Assembly (NCBI RefSeq): GCF_002813915.1 | Contig: NZ_CP019335.1 | Location: 1,533,777 to 1,597,776, forward strand | Source of the DNA: Tenacibaculum sp. SZ-18 | GTDB taxonomy: Bacteria; Bacteroidota; Bacteroidia; Flavobacteriales; Flavobacteriaceae | Direction: 5' to 3' | DNA: 64,000 nucleotides | In this document: one piece after another, positions 34,703-43,406 of the stretch | How positions within the stretch are numbered: the stretch's first letter is position 1 | Layout of the letters: each line of letters begins with the position of its first letter | Program-made: the position numbers and the translations under genes | The notes under the pieces: generated by a model | Told to the model about the DNA's origin: nothing | The model's input: the letters and a program-made list of their open reading frames with translations, nothing else | Databases searched by the model: none

Positions 34703-37700
34703 TTATTTAAGGTTTAGTAGTTTGGTATTGGTTGTTCTGAGTAACTCATGTAAGATTAATCTTTGATTATTTGGAGTAACTTCTTCAAAATACTCTAATA
34801 AATCTTCAGAAGTTGGATAACGATTTGTATTTGTTTTTATAATTCCATCGTGTGTATTCCAATCTTTTAAAAACTTTTGGAGGGCTTTATTAACTTGCTC
34901 CTCTCCTATTAGTTTTTGTAATTCGTACATTACTAATACACCTTTGTAGTAATACACATAATCTTCGTTTTCAACAAGAGCTAGCGTTGGTTCTGCAATA
35001 GCTTTGCAACTTTCATTTAGGTATCGTTCTTTTTGCAACTTTAGAAACTGATGTACTTTCTCTTCAGAAAATTCTTGCTGTAAAACCATAATGGCTCCAT
35101 ATTGAGCTAATGTTTCTAAAACAAAATTTTGTCCTTTTACATTTGCAGCTTCTATTTGCATTCCGAACCACTGATGTGCAATTTCATGTGCTGTGATATA
35201 AAATACCATATCCACATCCTTTTCATTATCAATATCTAATACAAATCCCATAGCTTCCGAAAATGGAATTACGTTTGGTAAAGATTGTGCGAAATCAGCA
35301 TATCTAGGGAATTCCATAATTCTTAATTGTTGATATTGATAAGGACTTAAATTCGAGCTGAAATAATCTAAAGAAGCTTTCATTCCATGAAGCATTCGAT
35401 CCAAATTATAAGTGTGATTTTGATGATGATAAATTTCTAAATCTACCTTAGTATTATTCGATTTCCAAACATCTTTTTTAACTTCATATTCGGCAGAAAC
35501 AATTGGGAAAAAATTGATAATTGGATTCTCATTGGTATAGTGAAAATAATTACGGTTATTGGCTTTCCAATGTTTAACTAACTTACCTGAAGTAACAGCA
35601 GTTTGTGAATTTGAAGTTCCTATAGTCATGTCAAGTAAAATTCCATTTGAATCACTTCCCGTACGTGCATTTACAAGTTCATTAATATCGTTTATCTCAG
35701 CTTTTCTTTGTCTTTGGGGTAATGCATAACTTGTTCGTATTTCGTCATCAGAAAGTTCATATTTCTTGTTATAACCTAAAGTTGGAAATACATTGTTATT
35801 AAAAAATGTTCCGTTATAAATTACATCTCCTTTTGATCCGTCCTCTTCAAAGCCTTTGGGATAAAACGTTTGCGTAAAATTCATTTTTAAAGAATCACCT
35901 GTACTCAAAGGTTTCTGTAATTGGTAAATAGTATAATGGAACTTTTGATATTTTGAATTAATAACTACATCTCTATCGAATTTCACATTTTTTAATTGTA
36001 AATGAGAAGCAATTCTTTTTTGAATATGAATTTCGCTGATTGTTTCAGTAGAAGTATTTTTCAGTGTGTAATTTCCATCTACTTCATAACTTCTTGTTTC
36101 AGGATATAACTCTAGATTCAACGTTACATCCGTTATTTTCGGTTGGGGTTTATATTCAAATTGTTTCAGTTCTTTTTCATATGAGGCACGAAAGGTTTGT
36201 TCTTCTTCATTAGTCCAATATTCATTTAAAACGTTGGTGTTGTAAAAAATGTATGATCCAATTAGAATAAACAGCGTTGTCAATGAAATCAGAAGGATTT
36301 GTATAGATTTTGTCATTTCTGATTTCATATTTTTAATACGTTTCCATAAACTAATTTCAGTTCCTCTGTTCATGATTAAAGAACTTAGGATTAAAAGTAA
36401 TCCAGCAAAAACGATCCAATACGTTTTAATCCATAAATAGGGTTTTAAGAAATGTCCGTAACCATTCATTTCTGAATATATTCCTAATGTTTTTCCACCG
36501 TACTTGTATAAACTATGATTAAAACCAAAGTATTCAGAAGCGATATTACCAATGAAAAATAGTAAGGTTAGGAAAATTCCAATGAACTTATTCTTACTTG
36601 TAATTTGAAAGAAGAAGGTTATAACGGTGTATAAAAACAGATAAGGTAAAATTTCAATAAAGAATCCAGTAAAATATACATGTAAATCTAACTGATAATA
36701 CCCTTGACTTAGTTGAAACAGAATCCCAGTACAAATTAAACTTAGCATAAGAAAAACATAAATAGCATTTAGAGCTAAAAGTTTGGAAACAAGTGTTATT
36801 AAATTATGAATGGGAGTGGCATCACTTAAAACGTTCTGTTTGATAGTTCGTTCTTTCCAAATGATTTCACCTGAATAAAAAAGTAAAATAATTATGAAGA
36901 AATACATTGACATTTCTTGTAACTCGGCCATTATAAAATGAGTGGCAGGGTAACTATCAACATCATAAACAGTTCCTAAACTAATTGAGTTAATCAAAAT
37001 AATTATAATTCCGCAAATTACGATCGCCCAAAATGCTGTTTCTTTAAGAATAGATAGCGTATAAAATTTGGTCAATTCTTTTAATTGAATCAATCTAGAC
37101 TTCAAGCTAAACTGTAATGAAATACTTGGAATTATAGTAGTTACAGTTGAGTTGTTTGCGTGAACTTCCCTTTTCTTTTCCTTCTTTTTCGTCTTTCTAA
37201 CTAATTGACTAAAAGAGAACTTTCTATAACCATAAATAGCAACTAAAATTCCAATTAAGCTCCAAAAAACCTTGTTATGCAATAGAATACCATTAAAAGC
37301 TATTGACATCATATTTCGCTCGGCGTTAATCCAATCTTTAGAATATTGTGTTAGAGTTGTTAGTGAAAAAGGATCGAAAATTCCTTGTAAATATTCATTC
37401 GTAATCGCCTTGGTTAATAAGAAAATTACAAATAATATAATTCCTTGTGTGTAAACAACCATTAGGTTTTTGCTTAACATTCCTGTTACAAAAAAGGTAC
37501 AAGCTCCAAAAAATAACGTAGGTAAAACGACTACTATAAATGTTTGTATGTATGTCCAAGGATCAAAGGCTAACATTTCAGAAGCTTTGTGCCATGGCAT
37601 TTGAGATCCTATCATTATTCCAAATAAAACCCCACTAAAAATGAAAAGTAAAATGACAAATGAACCTGAAAATCTACCAAGTAAATAATCTCTTTTTGAA

Positions 37701-37981
37701 ATTGGATTTACAAATAAAATGGATTCGGTATTGTATTGGAAATCCCTCAATACAGGAACTCCCATAATCATTGATACAAGAATCATAAATATTCCAGTAA
37801 TTGCTCCCATAGTTTTTCCAATGACTAATGGAGCGTTTTTTTTCATAATTCCTAAATCAACACCTTGAAAAATAAAATCTACACCTACCATGGAAAACAA
37901 TAGTAGAAAAACTAAAAACACATACGTTTCAGGTCTTTTAACTCTATATTTTAATTCAAATTTGAATATTTCGTACCACAT
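34703..37981 (-). CDS. ABC permease fused to M1-family aminopeptidase
   Basis: A 1,092-residue fusion common in Bacteroidota. The first ~550 residues hold about 12 transmembrane segments in two ABC-2-like permease blocks. The last ~500 residues are an M1 gluzincin peptidase with zinc motif HEIAH (932-936) followed by QWFG, and a downstream LETLAQYG segment giving the third zinc ligand (Glu). Its likely partner ATPase ends 12 bp upstream. It should export or process peptides at the membrane, but the substrate is unknown. The GG-leader peptide gene lies downstream on the same strand. Confidence 0.88.
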   Translation of the reverse strand: MWYEIFKFELKYRVKRPETYVFLVFLLLFSMVGVDFIFQGVDLGIMKKNAPLVIGKTMGAITGIFMILVSMIMGVPVLRDFQYNTESILFVNPISKRDYLLGRFSGSFVILLFIFSGVLFGIMIGSQMPWHKASEMLAFDPWTYIQTFIVVVLPTLFFGACTFFVTGMLSKNLMVVYTQGIILFVIFLLTKAITNEYLQGIFDPFSLTTLTQYSKDWINAERNMMSIAFNGILLHNKVFWSLIGILVAIYGYRKFSFSQLVRKTKKKEKKREVHANNSTVTTIIPSISLQFSLKSRLIQLKELTKFYTLSILKETAFWAIVICGIIIILINSISLGTVYDVDSYPATHFIMAELQEMSMYFFIIILLFYSGEIIWKERTIKQNVLSDATPIHNLITLVSKLLALNAIYVFLMLSLICTGILFQLSQGYYQLDLHVYFTGFFIEILPYLFLYTVITFFFQITSKNKFIGIFLTLLFFIGNIASEYFGFNHSLYKYGGKTLGIYSEMNGYGHFLKPYLWIKTYWIVFAGLLLILSSLIMNRGTEISLWKRIKNMKSEMTKSIQILLISLTTLFILIGSYIFYNTNVLNEYWTNEEEQTFRASYEKELKQFEYKPQPKITDVTLNLELYPETRSYEVDGNYTLKNTSTETISEIHIQKRIASHLQLKNVKFDRDVVINSKYQKFHYTIYQLQKPLSTGDSLKMNFTQTFYPKGFEEDGSKGDVIYNGTFFNNNVFPTLGYNKKYELSDDEIRTSYALPQRQRKAEINDINELVNARTGSDSNGILLDMTIGTSNSQTAVTSGKLVKHWKANNRNYFHYTNENPIINFFPIVSAEYEVKKDVWKSNNTKVDLEIYHHQNHTYNLDRMLHGMKASLDYFSSNLSPYQYQQLRIMEFPRYADFAQSLPNVIPFSEAMGFVLDIDNEKDVDMVFYITAHEIAHQWFGMQIEAANVKGQNFVLETLAQYGAIMVLQQEFSEEKVHQFLKLQKERYLNESCKAIAEPTLALVENEDYVYYYKGVLVMYELQKLIGEEQVNKALQKFLKDWNTHDGIIKTNTNRYPTSEDLLEYFEEVTPNNQRLILHELLRTTNTKLLNLK

Positions 37982-37993
37982 AATTAGAAAAGA

Positions 37994-38860
37994 TTAATTG
38001 TTGATTTTTGAAAAGTATAAGTCTTCTAGAGTTGCCTTTACAGGAATAAAACCGTTTCCTGGATGTACTTCACTGAACACACGAATTATTGGTTTTCCTA
38101 GAAATAGTTTATCATTTATCACATGATATTCCTGTTTGTAGTGTTCCAATTCTTTTCTTTTAATACTCTTTTGGTATACTTTTCCTTCTAATTGCTGAAT
38201 CAGTTCTAATGGCTTTCCTGTAAGAACTACTTCTCCTCTATTCATAATAGCCATATTCGAACACAATTCTTTTATATCATCCACAATATGAGTTGAAAAA
38301 ATGACGACAATGTTTTCTGCAATTTCACTTAACAAATTATAGAATCGGTTTCGCTCTTTTGGATCTAAACCTGCTGTGGGTTCATCTACAATTAATAATT
38401 TCGGATTGTTCAGTAAAGCTTGTGCGATTCCAAATCTTTGTTTCATTCCACCAGAAAATCCCTCTAAATTTTGTTTTCGTACCTCATACAAGTTGGTTTT
38501 ATGAAGTAATGCGTCAACAATTGCTTTGCGTTCTTTCTTGATGGTAATTCCTTTCAAAACAGCGAGGTGATTCAATAAAATTTCTGCTGACATTTTAGGA
38601 TAAACTCCAAATTGCTGAGGTAAATACCCAAGTATTTTTCGAAGTGAGTGTTTATCGTTTTGAATGTTAATGTTGTTAAATGATAATTCTCCTTGATCTG
38701 CATCTTGTAATGTGGCTATCGTTCGCATTAAAGTAGATTTTCCAGCTCCATTCGGACCTAATAATCCGAACATCCCTTTAGGGATTTCTAGAGATACATT
38801 CTGCAATGCTTTTACACCATTATCATAGGTTTTACTTACGTTTTTTATAACGAGTTCCAT
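37994..38860 (-). CDS. ABC transporter ATP-binding protein
   Basis: A 288-residue ABC ATPase. The start at 38860 (MELVIKNVSKTYDNG) is preferred over a longer frame to 38905. Walker A is GPNGAGKST (35-43), the signature is FSGGMKQR, and Walker B is LLIVDEPTAGLD. It ends 12 bp before the fused permease/peptidase gene, so the two form one transporter. It falls in the class that serves ABC-2-type permeases. A LytS/LytTR pair begins just beyond on the other strand and may regulate it. Confidence 0.92.
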   Translation of the reverse strand: MELVIKNVSKTYDNGVKALQNVSLEIPKGMFGLLGPNGAGKSTLMRTIATLQDADQGELSFNNINIQNDKHSLRKILGYLPQQFGVYPKMSAEILLNHLAVLKGITIKKERKAIVDALLHKTNLYEVRKQNLEGFSGGMKQRFGIAQALLNNPKLLIVDEPTAGLDPKERNRFYNLLSEIAENIVVIFSTHIVDDIKELCSNMAIMNRGEVVLTGKPLELIQQLEGKVYQKSIKRKELEHYKQEYHVINDKLFLGKPIIRVFSEVHPGNGFIPVKATLEDLYFSKINN

Positions 38861-39066
38861 AAGTTGACTTTTAAAATTATATGCCAAACCTATTTGGAAT
38901 CTCAAATTCTTTAAAGTTTTAGGGAAGAATTAGAAAGAGTTGAATGTGAATTGTTATTTAGAAAGTTTAAAGTACGTTTGTCCCAATAATAAGAAGTTTT
39001 ATAACTGATTTTTGATAGTTTATCAACTTATTTGTCTGCACTAGATTTATTACCTAATATTGAATT

Positions 39067-39855
39067 GTGATTACAAAAATTAAACATGTCAAAAAGCTAT
39101 TTACATTGAGAAACATACGTTTCTTACTGTTGGTAATTGGAGTTATAATTGTTCTATTTAACGATGTATTTGGTAAAATAGAAGGATTTATAGAATTCTT
39201 GTTTTTATACTTTATTTCAGTTTGTATTGCAGTAGCGCATTGGTTGTTTGTGAATATAAAGTTCATTATCAATCTTAAGAATGAAAAAGCTAAAACGGAG
39301 TTAATGCATTTGCAATCTCAAGTAAATCCGCACTTTTTCTTTAATATGTTGAATAACCTTTATGGATTGGTAGATAAAGACAGCGAAAAAGCAAAAGCCT
39401 TGATTTTAAAGTTGTCTGATATGATGCGTTACAGTATTTATGAAGGACAAAAAGAGTATGTAACTTTAGCTAAGGAAATAGATTTTATTCACAATTATAT
39501 TGAACTTCATAAAATGCGTTATCACAAAAACATTGATTTGAAATTCGAAATTGATGTTGATAATGATCTGTTGAAAATAATGCCTTTATTGTTTATCATT
39601 TTAGTTGAAAATGCATTTAAACACGGAGTTGAAGTATTACGTAATGATGCTTTTGTAACTATCGCTATTAAAACTATTCAGAATAAGGTTACCTTTAGTA
39701 TTCAAAATAACTTTGATTCCGAAGACAAATCGGTTCAAGGAATTGGATTAGAAAATTTAAAAAGAAGGTTGGAATTAGCATACCCGAAAAAGCATGAATA
39801 CTCAACTTTGATTGAAAATGAAGTGTACTCATCAAAACTTTCGATACAATTATGA
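39067..39855 (+). CDS. LytS-type sensor histidine kinase (HK3)
   Basis: A 262-residue kinase beginning at a GTG (39067). Two transmembrane helices (about 18-33 and 41-68) with almost no periplasmic part are followed by a coiled coil and the kinase domain: phosphoacceptor His89 in QVNPHFFFNML, then MPLLFIILVENAFKHG and GIGLENLKRRL. The very short sensory part suggests sensing within the membrane or through a partner, for example the divergent ABC transporter. It overlaps its response regulator by 4 bp. Confidence 0.88.
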   Translation: MITKIKHVKKLFTLRNIRFLLLVIGVIIVLFNDVFGKIEGFIEFLFLYFISVCIAVAHWLFVNIKFIINLKNEKAKTELMHLQSQVNPHFFFNMLNNLYGLVDKDSEKAKALILKLSDMMRYSIYEGQKEYVTLAKEIDFIHNYIELHKMRYHKNIDLKFEIDVDNDLLKIMPLLFIILVENAFKHGVEVLRNDAFVTIAIKTIQNKVTFSIQNNFDSEDKSVQGIGLENLKRRLELAYPKKHEYSTLIENEVYSSKLSIQL

Positions 39856-40541
39856 TTAAATATATAATAATTGATGATGAACATATTGCTCATGATATTA
39901 TAAAAGGATATTGTGATGCCTTGCCAAATCTTTCTTTTGTGCAGCATTGTTATGATGCTATAGAAGCTATGGAATGTTTGCGAAACCATCAGGTGGATTT
40001 GATTTTTTTGGATCTGAATATGCCGAAATTAAAAGGGTTTGAGTTTCTGCGTACCTTACAAAATCCTCCTAAAGTAATTGTCACAACTGCGTATCAAGAA
40101 TATGCATTAGAAGGTTACGAACTTAATATTATTGATTATCTATTGAAGCCATTTGGTTTTGATCGATTTATAAAAGCCATTAATAAAATAGAAGGATCAA
40201 CTACAACAGTTTCTAATGTAAATGTTAGTAAAGAAACAAACAGTTTGTTTTTACGATCGAATAAAAAATTAGTTCAGGTGAAAACAGATGAAATTCTCTT
40301 TATTGAGGCCACCGGCAATTATGTAAGAGTTACAACAACTGAACAAGAAATAAAAGTTAGAGAAAAGATTTCAGACGTATTAGATTTATTACCTACTGAT
40401 GCGTTTTTTCAGGTTCATAAGTCTTTTATTGTAGCAAAAAATCATATAAATGAAATTGAAGGTAATCGAATTTTAATTCGGGATTTTAGGATTCCTATTG
40501 GGAAAACGTATAAGTTAAATTTGAATAAGTTATTGATTTAA
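39852..40541 (+). CDS. LytTR response regulator (RR3)
   Basis: A 229-residue regulator. The receiver has acidic residues Asp8/Asp9, phosphoacceptor Asp54 in LIFLDLNM and the conserved Lys in YLLKPFGF; the LytTR domain spans about 130-229 (FLRSNKKLVQVKTDEILFIEATGNYVRV is its start region, read in parts; FQVHKSFIVAKNHI). It overlaps HK3 by 4 bp and is followed by a strong terminator. It is divergent from the ABC ATPase, a likely target by position only. Confidence 0.9.
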   Translation: MIKYIIIDDEHIAHDIIKGYCDALPNLSFVQHCYDAIEAMECLRNHQVDLIFLDLNMPKLKGFEFLRTLQNPPKVIVTTAYQEYALEGYELNIIDYLLKPFGFDRFIKAINKIEGSTTTVSNVNVSKETNSLFLRSNKKLVQVKTDEILFIEATGNYVRVTTTEQEIKVREKISDVLDLLPTDAFFQVHKSFIVAKNHINEIEGNRILIRDFRIPIGKTYKLNLNKLLI

Positions 40542-40545
40542 AGCA

Positions 40546-40580
40546 AAAAAACCGATTCAGATTCAACTAAATCGGTTTTT
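40546..40580. terminator. Terminator after RR3, shared with PepSY gene
   Basis: AAAAACCGATT pairs perfectly with AATCGGTTTTT, giving a stem with U-runs on both strands. It lies between the RR3 stop (40541) and the minus-strand PepSY gene stop (40602), so it serves both. Confidence 0.85.
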
Positions 40581-40601
40581 AAATTCGTAAAATTCTATCT
40601 T

Positions 40602-42680
40602 CTACTCGTGAGAAGATACATGAGATTTCCATACTAATAATTCTTGTACTAAAAATACATTAGCAATTGCCATTAAAAGCAATATTAAAATCTCTGAAAT
40701 ATTCGAAGGTTCATAAATTAAGGCTGTTATAAAATGATAAACATTAAATAAACCCAACAAGAACGCCCAAATTAATGAAGTCCATTTAAACCAGTTTTGT
40801 GAAAGAGAAACGGTTAAAACAGCAAATAAAAATGCCATTCCTTCCAATATAATTCTCCATTGATGTGCCCAGCTTGGAATTTCTCCTTTTGATCCTTCTA
40901 ATACTAAGGATTCTTGAAAATAAACATTGGCAATTCCGTAAACGTGATGAAGTATGAATCCAATGACTAAAAGAGTCCACAATGAAATAACTTTTGTTCT
41001 CATAGTAATAAAATTTTTGTTTTTTTTGATTGGTAAATTTTGGTTTATCGTAGTTCGGTTCTCTTCTTGTTTTAAGAGAGTTTTTAAGTTTTTATAGTTA
41101 ATCGGATTTTTCGAATAACTACTTTGTTCTTTTATAGATGGTTTAATTTTGAAGTAAATTAATAATGCTGTTATAGATAAAAACAACCATAAAACATCAA
41201 TAGTAAAGATTTCAAATTGTTTATTAGCATAAGTTTTCCATATCCAGTTGTTAGAAACTAATCCACTAACTACGGGAACTATAAATCCAAGAATTCCACC
41301 GATTAAAAGGGTGGTTTTATTAGTGAAATAATTATTTCTTTTAAATCGATAGTATAAAGTGAGTATAAGCCAAACACCAAAAAACCAGGTATATAGAATA
41401 CTCATTTTTTGAGTTTCATAAACCTCTGGAAGTATTTTGACAATAATAAAAAATAAAGCTGTAACAGGAAACAACGTCAAGCAAATGGCAAGATAAATAT
41501 GTCCGACTTTCGTAGTATACAATCTTTGTTTGAGTGTTTTACTTTTTTTGTTTCTAGCTTCAATCCAAATTAAAACTCCTGTTATAATTACAAAACATGT
41601 AATTAATGCCAAAACAAAATATATAATCTTTAATGGAGTTCCACCATAACTGGCAAAATGTAGTCTACTCATTACAAATTGAGAATCTACTAGATAATCT
41701 AATTCATTGGGAATTTTCTTATCTAAAATATCACCTGAATAGCTATCAATTACCATTCTTCCAATACCAACGAAACGATCTTGATCCTCAAGTTCACCAG
41801 TAATTACGTACTGCATATTTTTTCCACCATAGTTTTTTATAAAACATTGTGAAATATGGAAGTTTTTCCACTCGCTTGAAACTTGATTTAATGCAGTATT
41901 AAAACCAATAGCATTTTGATGATGATCCTTCTCTCCTATCCATTTTACAACTTTTCTTTCAGGACGCATATCTCCAATGAGTTTGCCCTGATCACCACCA
42001 TATAGAAAGTTCGCAGGAAGTAAAACAAGTATACTAAGTGCAAAATAAGCACCACTTACAGCAAAAATGAATTGATAAGGTAATCCAATAATTCCTAATG
42101 CGGTATGTGCATCGGTCCAAACTCTTTTTAAGGCTATTTTAGGATTGAAATGGTAGAAATTAGGAATTATCTTTTTCCAGTGAACGATAACACCTGTAAC
42201 AATGGCAAACAAAAAGAAAAGCGCTACAAATCCAGCTAAATATACACCTACATAAGGTATTTGAGCAAAAAAATGCAATCGATACAAAAATTCTCCTAAG
42301 CTGTAATTCTCCTCGTATGTTCTCTTTTCTAAAGTTTCGGTATTGATATATAAAAATTCGCCATGAACTTCTTTTTTAGCTACCGTTGAATCTTTTACTT
42401 CACCTAAAAAGCTATAAATTGTATTTCCCTTAACATCAAGATTTAACTGAATATCCCTTCCTTTTAAACTATATTTTTCATCTAGATGATTTAAAACGCT
42501 ATCAACGTTAATATTTGCTTTAGAAGAACGTTTCTCGGTTTTAGGAGCTTCCCATAGTTCTATTTCTTCCTTAAATAATGAAAATGCACCAGTGAAAAAT
42601 ATAACATAAAGAGCAACACTAATTACAATACCACTTACTGTATGTGTATTGAAAAACACATTATAATTTCTTTTACTCAT
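40602..42680 (-). CDS. PepSY-domain iron-associated membrane protein
   Basis: A 692-residue membrane protein of the PepSY-associated TM (PiuB-like) group. The family core (about 1-390) has N-terminal, middle and paired transmembrane helices around a periplasmic PepSY-type region. The C-terminal part (about 400-692) adds further membrane helices. Proteins of this type accompany siderophore receptors and are thought to help release iron, probably as reductases. It overlaps the preceding small membrane gene by one base, in a unit with two small membrane proteins downstream of the TonB receptor. Confidence 0.82.
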   Translation of the reverse strand: MSKRNYNVFFNTHTVSGIVISVALYVIFFTGAFSLFKEEIELWEAPKTEKRSSKANINVDSVLNHLDEKYSLKGRDIQLNLDVKGNTIYSFLGEVKDSTVAKKEVHGEFLYINTETLEKRTYEENYSLGEFLYRLHFFAQIPYVGVYLAGFVALFFLFAIVTGVIVHWKKIIPNFYHFNPKIALKRVWTDAHTALGIIGLPYQFIFAVSGAYFALSILVLLPANFLYGGDQGKLIGDMRPERKVVKWIGEKDHHQNAIGFNTALNQVSSEWKNFHISQCFIKNYGGKNMQYVITGELEDQDRFVGIGRMVIDSYSGDILDKKIPNELDYLVDSQFVMSRLHFASYGGTPLKIIYFVLALITCFVIITGVLIWIEARNKKSKTLKQRLYTTKVGHIYLAICLTLFPVTALFFIIVKILPEVYETQKMSILYTWFFGVWLILTLYYRFKRNNYFTNKTTLLIGGILGFIVPVVSGLVSNNWIWKTYANKQFEIFTIDVLWLFLSITALLIYFKIKPSIKEQSSYSKNPINYKNLKTLLKQEENRTTINQNLPIKKNKNFITMRTKVISLWTLLVIGFILHHVYGIANVYFQESLVLEGSKGEIPSWAHQWRIILEGMAFLFAVLTVSLSQNWFKWTSLIWAFLLGLFNVYHFITALIYEPSNISEILILLLMAIANVFLVQELLVWKSHVSSHE

Positions 42681-42988
42681 TATAAGAACGGATTATTTTG
42701 ATTTCCAAAATGATAAATCATATATAAAACAATCATAAGTAAAAGATATAATCCCCAAACTTTCCAGCCATTTCGAAATAAAAAAGGAACAATAAGTAGA
42801 ATTGCCCACAAAATAAATACAGTGAAAACTGAACTAATTAGAATTTCTTTTGGATAAGGAAACCATAAAGGTAAACACATGTGAAACAGAGCAGTAATTA
42901 GATAACCGCCTAATACTCCAGCTGAAATCTTAGCAAACTGATGCCAAGGTGATGGATTTAAATATTTTGGATTAGCTGGCATAAGCAA
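42680..42988 (-). CDS. Small membrane protein, DUF3649-like
   Basis: A 102-residue protein with three predicted helices (WHQFAKISAGVLGGYLITALF, the SVFTVFILWAILLIV stretch and VWGLYLLLMIVLYMIY). It resembles DUF3649 proteins, which in proteobacteria lie between a TonB siderophore receptor and a PepSY protein. It overlaps both neighbours on this strand (the next gene by one base; the upstream one by 17 bases). It is probably an accessory subunit of an inner-membrane iron-release system. The assignment rests on size, topology and position. Confidence 0.65.
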   Translation of the reverse strand: MLMPANPKYLNPSPWHQFAKISAGVLGGYLITALFHMCLPLWFPYPKEILISSVFTVFILWAILLIVPFLFRNGWKVWGLYLLLMIVLYMIYHFGNQNNPFL

Positions 42989-43313
42989 TTATAATTTCAG
43001 TAAAAATTCCTAATAGTAATAGTAATAGAATTTTATCAATGTTGACTATTTTCATAGGAATAACTATTATTAAGAGACTTAAAACTGTTATAAAAAGTAT
43101 TAAAAAAAATAAAATCCCACTGGTAACACCTAAATATAAAACAGACAATAACATACCAATTAATATCAAAGTAATACCAACAAACTTTGAAATTTTATTA
43201 TTTGATTGAAACCAATATCCCAAAAAAGTTGTTCTATTTAACAATGCTCGTTTAGATGTGTTATAAAAAGCATAACATGCTACTAAATTAGTAAGAGTGA
43301 TTAGTGTTATCAT
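42972..43313 (-). CDS. Small membrane protein, DUF3325-like
   Basis: A 113-residue protein with three or four predicted helices and a conserved RALLNRTTFLGYW-type polar stretch. It resembles DUF3325 in topology and in its place before a DUF3649-like and PepSY gene. It overlaps the next gene by 17 bases. A hairpin terminator lies between it and the TonB receptor stop upstream, so expression could depend on read-through or on its own promoter. The family call is by topology and order. Confidence 0.6.
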   Translation of the reverse strand: MITLITLTNLVACYAFYNTSKRALLNRTTFLGYWFQSNNKISKFVGITLILIGMLLSVLYLGVTSGILFFLILFITVLSLLIIVIPMKIVNIDKILLLLLLGIFTEIIIAYAS

Positions 43314-43327
43314 TTTTAAACTTTAAA

Positions 43328-43365
43328 ACCATAAAACTCTGAATATATACTCAGAGTTCTATGGT
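43328..43365 (-). terminator. Hairpin between receptor and DUF3325-like genes
   Basis: ACCATA/TATGGT and AACTCTGA/TCAGAGTT stack into a stem with an internal mismatch about 40 bp after the receptor stop; on the minus strand it is followed by TTTTAAAG. It is a plausible partial terminator or attenuator inside the iron-uptake unit. Confidence 0.6.
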
Positions 43366-43406
43366 GGTTAACACATTATATAATTCAAATTATTAATTAC
43401 AGGACA

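Noticed and set aside
40602..43313. Heme or copper transport role for the PepSY module
   Set aside because: Position directly after a TonB siderophore receptor with an iron-type regulator argues for iron release, though the sequence alone cannot exclude others.
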